32,939 nucleotides of DNA from Candidatus Cloacimonadota bacterium (lineage in GTDB: Bacteria > Cloacimonadota > Cloacimonadia > Cloacimonadales > Cloacimonadaceae): the NCBI GenBank assembly GCA_020532515.1, contig JAJBAY010000017.1, positions 1 to 32,939 on the forward strand. The letters run 5' to 3'. Both the position numbers and the translations under genes were made by a program. Under the pieces are notes generated by a model. That model did not search any database, was not told the DNA's origin, and saw only the letters and a program-made list of their open reading frames with translations. Of this stretch, positions 23,746-30,879 are shown in pieces (position 1 is the stretch's first letter; each line of letters starts with the position of its first letter).

Positions 23746-26700
23746 CTAAGATTGTGCTACCCGAGACCTTTTCTGTAAGAAACTGGGTCGATTACTTTGA
23801 GATGGCATCCAAGGTCTTTACCGAGCGAGTGGCGCAGCTCTCAAGATACAATGATGATGATTTTACGGATATTAACACCCTGGGTGCGCTTGATTTTGAA
23901 GAGGCCAGCACTTGTAAAATATACCTTGTTCAAGTGAAGAGAGCTCTTAGCGAACGGGCTTCCCGAAGAAAGCAGTTTAGTAAAGCCACCGAGATCATCA
24001 AACAGGAGAATACGCAGGCCGGGCTCTTTGTCTTTTACGATTCAGCTAATTGCTTTCGCCTGAGCCTGGTCTATCCTATCTACAAGGGCATCAAACGCAG
24101 CTTTAGCAATTTCAAAAGACACTCCTTCTATGTAAGCGATAGCTTGCCAAATAAGACCTACCGGTTGCAACTCGGCAAATATGAGCTGAACAGCATGGCA
24201 GAGCTTAAGGATGCCTTCTCTGTGGATAAGGTCTCAGATGTCTTCTATCAGGAATTTGAAAAGGAATACCAAAACTTGCAAGCCGGAATAAGCCACCTTT
24301 ACAAGCGGGAAGTAACAGAAGATCAAAAGAGCAATTTTGCCTTACTTTTTGTGCTTAGGATCATCTTTCTGGGCTTTGTACAAAAGAAAGGCTGGCTGGG
24401 TGATAACCCCAATTTCATCAAAGACTTTATCAAAAGCTATGATCCCTCACAGCACCCCCTGGGCATGTATCAGGATCTGCTCTGTCCACTCTTTTTTACC
24501 GCTCTGAACTCTGCCCCTTCAGCCAAAAACAGATATGGTTTTCCCAATATCTCCGAACCCTTCAAATCCCAGTTGGTTTCTGCGCCCTACCTGAATGGCG
24601 GACTCTTTCGCAAGCATCAGGATTATGATACAGATGCGCTCATCATCGGTAATGAAGCAATTGAGCACTTTACCGGGTTCCTCTTCAGTTACAATTTTAC
24701 CCTGGAAGAGAATACCCTCTACGATGAAGAATTGGAGCTGAATCCGGAGTTTTTGGGCATCATCTTTGAAAAGCTGATCAACAAAGAATACGGAGCGATA
24801 TATACTCCCCGCCAGGAAGTGGACTTCATGTGCCGCATCGCTTTAGTGAAATATCTGCAACAAAACTCTCTTCCCTCCATCAGTCTGGAAAACCTCTATA
24901 AGCTATTCTTTCCGGAATATGGAGACGAAAGCGAACAAACAGCGGGAGATTTCACCGAGCTTGAAGCCAAAGACCTGCTGAACAAGCTGGAGACCGTTTC
25001 TGTCTGCGATCCTGCCATCGGTTCCGGAGCCTTTGCCGTGGGCATGCTGAATGTGATAGATGAGATCGAATGCAGCATTTACCAGAACTTTCTGCCTGGT
25101 GCTTCTATCGACAGCCCCTATGAGCGCAAAAAACGCATTATCTTCCAGTCCCTATATGGGGTGGAAGTTAAACAGTGGGCAGTGTGGATCACCCAGCTAA
25201 GGCTATGGATAACCTTGCTCATCGAAGCTGAAGATAGCTTCAAACACAGTGAAGATCCGCTACTGCCTTCTTTCGATTTTAAGATCAGGCAGGGAGATTC
25301 ATTGATTCAAATGCTGGGCAATAATCCTTTCCCTATCTCTGGTGAAGGCATCATCTCTGCTGGCACCAAGAAGAAAATAGCCGCTCTGATGAAGCTAAAG
25401 ACAGAGTACTTCTTCAATAAATGCCCGCTTAAATTACATGAAATAGAACAAGCTCAAACAAAACTCTATACTGACATCTTGAGCGACAGGATAAAAGAGC
25501 TAACTGCTAAGCTCTCTCGCTATGAAAATGCCGGTAAGCAGGAAGTGCAAACAAGTTTCCTGGAAGGGAGCTACCAGAGCGAAATCGAGCTCACCAGCCG
25601 CGAACAGGAACAGAAAATCTCAGAATTGAAGTTTCAAATCTCCCAGATTGATCACGAAATCCACCAGCTTGGTAAGCACAACCTACCCTTCATCTGGCGA
25701 ATTGACTTTCCTGAAATATTCATGCAAAAGGGAGGGTTCGACATTGTGATCGGCAATCCGCCTTATTTAGCTCAAGAGCATATTAGTGATCCTCTCGGTA
25801 AAATAGGTAAATCTGCCTATAAGGGCTTGTTAAAGAAAATGACCAATCAGGATTTTCCTATAGATATTCCAGAAATCAGCATAAGCGGCAAAAGTGATCT
25901 ATATACCTTCTTCTACATCAGAGGTCTGAAGATATTAAACGATGCCGGTATCCTTTGCTATATCTGCTCGAATTCCTGGCTTGATGTGGCATTCGGGGCT
26001 TGGTTGCAAAAGCTCCTTTTAGAACGATGCCCTATCCACTTCATCATCGACAATCTGGGTAACAGAGCATTTAAAAATGCAGATGTCAATACGATTATCT
26101 CGGTAATCGGAGCTCCGCAAAAGATGGTGAGAGGCGATGATAAAATTCGCTTTGTGGCATTCAAACTGCCTTTCGAGGAATCCCTTTACACAGAAAACTT
26201 CATTACTATAGAAGAAACTGAGTCCCGTAAAGAGTATGATGATCTGCGCATAAATAGCATCGACAGAGACAAACTGGTAAAGGAAGGATGGGAAAACAGT
26301 GATAAAGATAAATATAACGGAAGCATGTGGGGAGGATTCCACTTAAGGGCACCACACATTTTGATCAGAATTCTTGAGAACTGCCATAGTAAGCTATGTC
26401 TTTTAAACGAAATAGCCCAGATAAGAGGATATATTCACGATAATAATGTTGGCGACCAGCACCCCAAGCAACTTTTTGTTAAGTCGGTTAAGGACATATC
26501 TGTTTTAGGGGTAGATCGCAACACTGAGGGCGTTAAAACAGCTGGGATACGGTTTTCGAAAATGAACGATCTGTGCGCACCAATACTATTCCCAAGAACA
26601 TTAGGATCAAGGCATTTGGTGTTAAGGAACCTGGACAACGTGTATTATAAGGAGTTTTATAAAGTGATCCCAAATATACCTGAAATGGCAGACAGCATAT

Positions 26701-27038
26701 TTGCACAATTGAACTCATCATTTTGCATATTGCAAAGAGAGATTATTGGTTTATCAAATCTTGGCGACGGAGCAATAAAGTTTTCTATTCAGAGCATAGG
26801 CCTTTTTAGGCTTATACGCCAATTAAGCAGCCTTGAGCTTAGTGAAGTCATCCCGTTTCTTTTAACAGAGCCAGTTGATGACATTAAAGATGAGTTATCT
26901 AAGAGCTACAGAATGCATCTTGATGATATCGTCTTTTCTAAGCTTGGATTAGATAGAAATGAACGGAAGCAGTTCATGGATATACTACATCTTACCGTCG
27001 AACAACGACTATCAAGGGCATCAAAGAAAGCAAGATAA
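23736..27038 (+). CDS. Eco57I-like N6-adenine DNA methyltransferase (restriction-modification/defence)
   Basis: 1100 aa. Motif I is DPAIGSGAF (425-433) and motif IV is NPPY (674-677, in IGNPPYLAQEH), the gamma-class N6-adenine methyltransferase pattern of Eco57I/BREX-PglX-like enzymes. A predicted helical insertion (about 565-650) separates them. The N-terminal 350 aa have the VKRALSERASRRKQF segment common in this family; I see no convincing PD-(D/E)XK there. The C-terminal third (after about residue 870) is probably the TaqI-like target-recognition region. Codon use becomes clearly AT-rich from about 26340. The ATG overlaps the helicase gene by 10 bp, so both are made together. It probably marks host DNA so that the helicase/nuclease partner attacks unmodified DNA. 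Confidence 0.92.
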   Translation: MDITKIVLPETFSVRNWVDYFEMASKVFTERVAQLSRYNDDDFTDINTLGALDFEEASTCKIYLVQVKRALSERASRRKQFSKATEIIKQENTQAGLFVFYDSANCFRLSLVYPIYKGIKRSFSNFKRHSFYVSDSLPNKTYRLQLGKYELNSMAELKDAFSVDKVSDVFYQEFEKEYQNLQAGISHLYKREVTEDQKSNFALLFVLRIIFLGFVQKKGWLGDNPNFIKDFIKSYDPSQHPLGMYQDLLCPLFFTALNSAPSAKNRYGFPNISEPFKSQLVSAPYLNGGLFRKHQDYDTDALIIGNEAIEHFTGFLFSYNFTLEENTLYDEELELNPEFLGIIFEKLINKEYGAIYTPRQEVDFMCRIALVKYLQQNSLPSISLENLYKLFFPEYGDESEQTAGDFTELEAKDLLNKLETVSVCDPAIGSGAFAVGMLNVIDEIECSIYQNFLPGASIDSPYERKKRIIFQSLYGVEVKQWAVWITQLRLWITLLIEAEDSFKHSEDPLLPSFDFKIRQGDSLIQMLGNNPFPISGEGIISAGTKKKIAALMKLKTEYFFNKCPLKLHEIEQAQTKLYTDILSDRIKELTAKLSRYENAGKQEVQTSFLEGSYQSEIELTSREQEQKISELKFQISQIDHEIHQLGKHNLPFIWRIDFPEIFMQKGGFDIVIGNPPYLAQEHISDPLGKIGKSAYKGLLKKMTNQDFPIDIPEISISGKSDLYTFFYIRGLKILNDAGILCYICSNSWLDVAFGAWLQKLLLERCPIHFIIDNLGNRAFKNADVNTIISVIGAPQKMVRGDDKIRFVAFKLPFEESLYTENFITIEETESRKEYDDLRINSIDRDKLVKEGWENSDKDKYNGSMWGGFHLRAPHILIRILENCHSKLCLLNEIAQIRGYIHDNNVGDQHPKQLFVKSVKDISVLGVDRNTEGVKTAGIRFSKMNDLCAPILFPRTLGSRHLVLRNLDNVYYKEFYKVIPNIPEMADSIFAQLNSSFCILQREIIGLSNLGDGAIKFSIQSIGLFRLIRQLSSLELSEVIPFLLTEPVDDIKDELSKSYRMHLDDIVFSKLGLDRNERKQFMDILHLTVEQRLSRASKKAR

Positions 27039-27042
27039 AACT

Positions 27043-27294
27043 ATGGAATTCGAAACTCCCTCAGCTCAAAACATACAAAGTGCGCAGATTTCTCCTGATT
27101 TGCAGATCCATGCAGAATCTGAGGCTTTTTTAAAAGCCAGTCCTATCCCTGATAGGAAAGCAATTGATAACATAATGTTCAAATCTCTTGGCTTAAACGT
27201 TCAAGAGGCTAAGGGTCTATATGCAGGTTTGCTGGAGTTAACTGCCAGTAAGCCAAGGAAAGCAAGGATATTTACACCATGTTTATCCAACTAA
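27043..27294 (+). pseudogene. Orphaned C-terminal tail of a second methyltransferase
   Basis: An 83-codon ORF with no ribosome-binding site, starting 2 bp after the methyltransferase stop codon. Its segment KAIDNIMFKSLGLNVQEAKG is clearly similar to the C-terminus of the preceding enzyme (LDDIVFSKLGLDRNERKQ), and both end in a Ser/Lys/Arg-rich stretch. Best explanation: the specificity region of the methyltransferase was replaced and the old tail left behind. It could also be a small translated partner. Two tight palindromes lie inside: GGCTTTT-tt-AAAAGCC (27123-27138) and TCCTATC-cct-GATAGGA (27141-27157). Confidence 0.55.
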
Positions 27295-27325
27295 CACTAT
27301 TGAGTCAAAGAACTGTGGAGGACAA

Positions 27326-28447
27326 ATGAGCGATAGCGATTTTTTTGAATCTTTTTGCATACACACAGAAGTGAAACTGAAACTATATGGAGATTATCTT
27401 CAACGTTACCTAATGATACTTCTTAGGGTCGGTTCTATTCACTCGATCCATATATACGACTTGTTTTGCGGTAAGGGAGAGACTGACGAAGGTCAGACAG
27501 GCAGTGCATTGATAGGTGTCCAACATGTTCTTTCCTCAGTAACAGAGCTTGCAACAAATAAGAATATTTATTTGCATTTAAGTGACAATAACCAGCAATA
27601 CTGTAATGAGCTTGAGAATAGGATTGGACAAATGCAGAAACCAGAGAATGTCATAATCGATGTCAAGTGCGTTGACTTCAAAGATGCCGCACAAGAAGCA
27701 ATAGCAAAACACAAATCTTCGCATAGCACCAGATACGAGAGAGTTCTTTATTTTATCGACCCATATGGGTACAAAGACACTGATCCGCAGACTCTTTTAG
27801 AAATCAAGCAGAACTGTAATTCTGAGATTTTCCTGTTTCTGCCAGTTATCTTCATTTATAGATTTATCAGCGGTGAAAAGGCTAATAGATCTATCGGATT
27901 GTGGAGATCCTTCATTGATTATCACGGAGACTCTTCGGATTTAAGAAGCATCGTTTGGGGTATAACCAAACGATTTTCCGCAGAAGGATTTCATGCTGGA
28001 TACTTTATCCTTACTAACCAAATTTGCGGCAATGAATACGCTATATTCTTTGTCTCTTCAAACTTACGGGGGCTAGAAAAGTTCAATGAAGTGAAGTGGG
28101 ACAATGATAGGGTAAGTGGTAGTCAAATGGGCAGAGACTATACATTTTCCATGGCTTCGTGTATAGAAGATGATCTTCACATGATTGTAATAGAAGAGCT
28201 TAAACGCAATATATTGTGTCACATAGCATCTATTAAAGATCGGAGAATTAATAACGGACAGCTTTACAGCTTCATTGTCCATGAAGGCTTTCTCCCCAAG
28301 CATTTCACGGAAATATGGAATATTGACAAGTTTCTTAAACGTGCATTTACAACAAGACGAAATAGAGGGAATTATATTAGCTATGAGCATTTTAATGAGG
28401 AACCATTAGTATGGTTTTCCCTGAAGGAATCAGATGTGGATATATGA
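27326..28447 (+). CDS. tcmP: Three-Cys-motif partner protein (TcmP-like)
   Basis: A 373-aa protein matching the TcmP family, which typically accompanies a three-Cys-motif partner, often on mobile or defence islands. Motifs resemble a Rossmann methyltransferase: IYDLFCGKGETDEGQTGS (43-60, motif I-like) and FIDPYGYKD (143-151, motif IV-like), so a nucleic-acid modifying role is plausible but unproven. The ATG at 27326 has an excellent GGAGG at 4-nt spacing. Its stop overlaps the next ATG in ATGA, so translation is coupled to the radical-SAM-like partner. The gene is AT-rich, unlike the helicase. Confidence 0.85.
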   Translation: MSDSDFFESFCIHTEVKLKLYGDYLQRYLMILLRVGSIHSIHIYDLFCGKGETDEGQTGSALIGVQHVLSSVTELATNKNIYLHLSDNNQQYCNELENRIGQMQKPENVIIDVKCVDFKDAAQEAIAKHKSSHSTRYERVLYFIDPYGYKDTDPQTLLEIKQNCNSEIFLFLPVIFIYRFISGEKANRSIGLWRSFIDYHGDSSDLRSIVWGITKRFSAEGFHAGYFILTNQICGNEYAIFFVSSNLRGLEKFNEVKWDNDRVSGSQMGRDYTFSMASCIEDDLHMIVIEELKRNILCHIASIKDRRINNGQLYSFIVHEGFLPKHFTEIWNIDKFLKRAFTTRRNRGNYISYEHFNEEPLVWFSLKESDVDI

Positions 28448-29208
28448 AAATAATTCAAAGGAAATCGCTATTATATAAAACTGGAGTCGAATACGGTGAT
28501 TACACCATCAACCACGTGCTTGGTTGCTCGCATGGTTGTACTTATCCCTGCTATGCTTTTATGATGGCAAGAAGATTTGGCAGAGTACGGGATTATAATG
28601 ACTGGTTGGAGCCTAAGCTCGTGGGAAACTCTATAGAACTGCTAAAGAAAGAAATTCCACGGTACCAGAATAAAATCAAATCGGTTCACCTATGTTTTAC
28701 CACCGATCCTTTTATGGTGGGTCATCCTGAGGTTCAGGAAATGAGTCTTGAGATTATTGGATTGTTAGATCACTATGGTATCAAATGCACTGCACTTACC
28801 AAGGGGATTCTACCCATTGAGTTATCGAAATTTGATGCGAAGCATGAATGGGGTGTTTCGCTCGTGTCTTTAGATGAAGGTTTTAGAAAACAATATGAGC
28901 CATTTTCATCTCCGTATGATGCTCGTGCAGATAGCCTACTTAAGCTCCACGAGAAGAGATGCAAAACATGGGTGAGTATTGAGCCCTACCCAACACCAAA
29001 TATAGTGAAGCAAGATCTCATGAGCATTCTGGACAAGGTTTCCTATGTCGATAAGATCATCTTTGGGAGACTTCATTATAACAAACTCGTGGCTGCATAC
29101 AAAGGATATCAAGCATTTTATAATGATTCGGTAGATATTGTGGTAGATTTCTGCCAACACAAGGATATAAACTATCACATTAAAGCTAGGACATTAGTGG
29201 AATCATAA
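28444..29208 (+). CDS. Radical-SAM-like protein with CX3CX3C motif (TcmP partner, SPL-like)
   Basis: 254 aa. Near the N-terminus GCSHGCTYPCYAFMMARR has C28, C32 and C36, that is CX3CX3C, one residue longer than the standard radical SAM CX3CX2C. The rest (HLCFTTDPFMVGH, the TALTKG strand, VSLVSLDEGFRKQYEP, WVSIEPYP) follows the partial TIM barrel of spore-photoproduct-lyase-like radical SAM proteins, which bind a 4Fe-4S cluster and SAM. The start is chosen at ATG 28444, overlapping the TcmP stop, rather than an upstream in-frame ATG (28411) that lies inside TcmP. It is coupled to TcmP, suggesting one complex or pathway. Substrate unknown; nucleic acid modification is an inference. Confidence 0.83.
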   Translation: MKIIQRKSLLYKTGVEYGDYTINHVLGCSHGCTYPCYAFMMARRFGRVRDYNDWLEPKLVGNSIELLKKEIPRYQNKIKSVHLCFTTDPFMVGHPEVQEMSLEIIGLLDHYGIKCTALTKGILPIELSKFDAKHEWGVSLVSLDEGFRKQYEPFSSPYDARADSLLKLHEKRCKTWVSIEPYPTPNIVKQDLMSILDKVSYVDKIIFGRLHYNKLVAAYKGYQAFYNDSVDIVVDFCQHKDINYHIKARTLVES

Positions 29209-29343
29209 GATTGGAATGCAAAATACAAGAGAACTGCTAATCCAAAAAGAAACAAACTCCAGATTAAACTTGTCAATCTCAGATTTTGTAATCCCATTTT
29301 ACTTGAAATTGATGATTTGATTAATGAAATAAAGGATGGATGA
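29209..29343 (+). other. In-frame continuation after the radical-SAM-like stop codon
   Basis: Directly after TAA 29206-29208 the same frame stays open for 44 codons up to TGA 29341-29343 and reads protein-like (NKLQIKLVNLRFCNPILLE). No ATG or ribosome-binding site starts it. It may be a C-terminal extension cut off by a recent nonsense mutation, or chance. The remaining bases to 29411 show no gene. Confidence 0.3.
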
Positions 29344-29411
29344 CCGCAGCATTTATTTCGATGCCCTTGAAACACTTTATGGGGATTGCGCTTTACGAAG
29401 CAGGGAGAATC

Positions 29412-29430
29412 ATTAACACGATATGTTAAT
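29412..29430. promoter_or_regulatory. Operator candidate for the toxin-antitoxin operon
   Basis: ATTAACA (29412-29418) and TGTTAAT (29424-29430) form a perfect 7-bp inverted repeat with a 5-bp spacer, 23 bp before the toxin ATG. A weak promoter, TTTACG (29392-29397) and TAACAC (29414-29419), would be overlapped by it, which fits autorepression by a HigA-type antitoxin. The TTGACA at 29439-29444 is too close to the ATG to serve as a -35 for this gene. Confidence 0.5.
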
Positions 29431-29453
29431 AAAAACACTTGACAGGATAGGCT

Positions 29454-29783
29454 ATGCAAATTATCTTTACCACTAAGAAGATGCAAAAGGCATGCTCAAG
29501 CGAAAGAGAGATGCTAAGAATATATGGTGATAGCTGTTCCAAGAAGCTTAAGCAGAGATTGGCAGAATTAGAAGCTGCGGAAAATATGGGTATGATACCG
29601 CCATTTGCTAGGTGTCATCCTCTGACTGGCAAGCTTAATGGAAAATATGCAGTGGATCTGGCGCATCCTTACCGGCTGATATTTGAGCCGGATTGTGAAG
29701 AATTGCCACTAAAAGCAGACGGTGGACTGGACCTAAACAAGGTAACCAGCATTATTATAAAAGACATAACAGATTATCATTGA
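29454..29783 (+). CDS. higB: HigB/RelE-superfamily toxin
   Basis: A 109-aa protein of the RelE/ParE/HigB toxin fold, likely a translation-dependent mRNA interferase. The N-terminus has the usual beta strand MQIIFTTKK followed by a helical pair (KLKQRLAELEAAENM), and the core strands read LNGKYAVDLAHPYRLIFEPD and VTSIIIKDITDYH, the latter matching the family's C-terminal I-x-D-x-H region. Ribosome-binding site AGGATA precedes ATG 29454 by 4 nt. The toxin-first order and the antitoxin start 12 bp after its stop are typical of HigBA. Confidence 0.85.
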   Translation: MQIIFTTKKMQKACSSEREMLRIYGDSCSKKLKQRLAELEAAENMGMIPPFARCHPLTGKLNGKYAVDLAHPYRLIFEPDCEELPLKADGGLDLNKVTSIIIKDITDYH

Positions 29784-29795
29784 CCAGGGGGAGTG

Positions 29796-30869
29796 ATGAG
29801 CAAGAGCAAACGATACGAGTTCAAACCCAATTATGCGGTGCTTCCGGGAGATTCCTTGCGTGAAGCGATAGAGTATTTGGGAATGAGTCAGGTGGAATTT
29901 GCCCAAAGAATGGGAATTACCGAGCAAAGCTTGGTTCGCATTCTTAATGGCGAACAAAAGATAAGCTACGAGACTGCATCGAGTCTTGAGCTGGTTACAG
30001 GTACTGCCAGCGAGTTCTGGATCAATCTGGAAGCTCAATACCAGAAACAATTGCAGATTGAGGAGCAGCAGAAATCAAAAGAAGCGTTGGCAGCATGGTT
30101 GAAACAATTTCCGATAGCGAGTCTGTGTAAACTGGGTTACATCAAAATTCATGAGGACGTGGTGCTTCAGGCCAGGGAGCTCTTGAGCTTTTTCAGAACC
30201 AGCTCGATCATTACCTTCGATAAAGATGTGGAAAGAATAATGGCCGCAGCCCGTACTACTGCAGCATACGGAACCACTGCAGTTCTGGCTGCTACCTATA
30301 TTTATATGGGCATTAAGGATGCTGAGGAATTGCAGGTTGCACCTTACAATAAGGCAAGATTCAGAGCGGTTCTCAAAGAAGTAAAGATCATGACTCAGAA
30401 TCCCCCAAAAGATTTCGCCATAAAACTGCAAGAACTATTTGCCTCTGCGGGAGTAGCTCTGGTGTATGTTCCTCTTATCAAGGGTGTGCATTTCAATGCC
30501 GTGTGTAAATGGCTATCGCCGGATAGAGCTATGATTGTTGCAAGCAACAAAGGTAAAGCCGAAGACATATTCTGGTTTTCACTCTTTCATGAAGCTGCAC
30601 ACATCCTGCTGCACAGCAAAAAGCAGATCTTTATCTCAGATTCATCGCCCGAAAACCCTAAAGAGAAGGAAGCAGATGAATTTGCAGCAAACTTCCTAAT
30701 TCCATCTAGACACAACAGGAGGATAATAGCTGTAAGTTCAGAAGAAGAATTGAAAGAACTGGCCAAAGAGTTTAGAGTTTCAGAGGGTATCGTGGCTGGA
30801 CGCTACCACTATCTTACCAATAAGTGGCACAAATTCAGGCACCTGATCAGGAAAATTGATTGGGAATAA
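29796..30869 (+). CDS. higA: HigA-like antitoxin fused to an ImmA/IrrE metallopeptidase domain
   Basis: 357 aa. An N-terminal helix-turn-helix of the XRE/HigA type (GMSQVEFAQRMGITEQSLVRILNG, about 28-51) gives DNA binding and presumably toxin neutralisation. The C-terminal half is an ImmA/IrrE (DUF955) metallopeptidase with the zinc motif HEAAH (265-269) and a downstream EKEADEFAANFLIP with E292 as the probable third ligand. Such peptidase domains often cleave a repressor or sense a signal, giving regulated derepression. ATG 29796 follows AGGGGG closely and is preferred over the GTG at 29793. The gene ends 10 bp before the nuclease ATG. Confidence 0.9.
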   Translation: MSKSKRYEFKPNYAVLPGDSLREAIEYLGMSQVEFAQRMGITEQSLVRILNGEQKISYETASSLELVTGTASEFWINLEAQYQKQLQIEEQQKSKEALAAWLKQFPIASLCKLGYIKIHEDVVLQARELLSFFRTSSIITFDKDVERIMAAARTTAAYGTTAVLAATYIYMGIKDAEELQVAPYNKARFRAVLKEVKIMTQNPPKDFAIKLQELFASAGVALVYVPLIKGVHFNAVCKWLSPDRAMIVASNKGKAEDIFWFSLFHEAAHILLHSKKQIFISDSSPENPKEKEADEFAANFLIPSRHNRRIIAVSSEEELKELAKEFRVSEGIVAGRYHYLTNKWHKFRHLIRKIDWE

Positions 30870-30879
30870 GGGATTAGAT

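Noticed and set aside
23736-24780. N-terminal PD-(D/E)XK nuclease in the methyltransferase
   Set aside because: The only candidate strand reads LVQVKR, with Q in place of the catalytic acidic residue, and no upstream D in clear register; not strong enough to claim a type IIG nuclease.
20389-27038. Complete DISARM or BREX system
   Set aside because: Helicase, PLD and methyltransferase parts are reminiscent, but no DUF1998 proteins, BrxZ/PglZ phosphatase, BrxC ATPase or Lon-like gene are present in the window.
29439-29444. TTGACA as -35 for the toxin gene
   Set aside because: Only 9 bp before the ATG, leaving no room for a -10 and leader.
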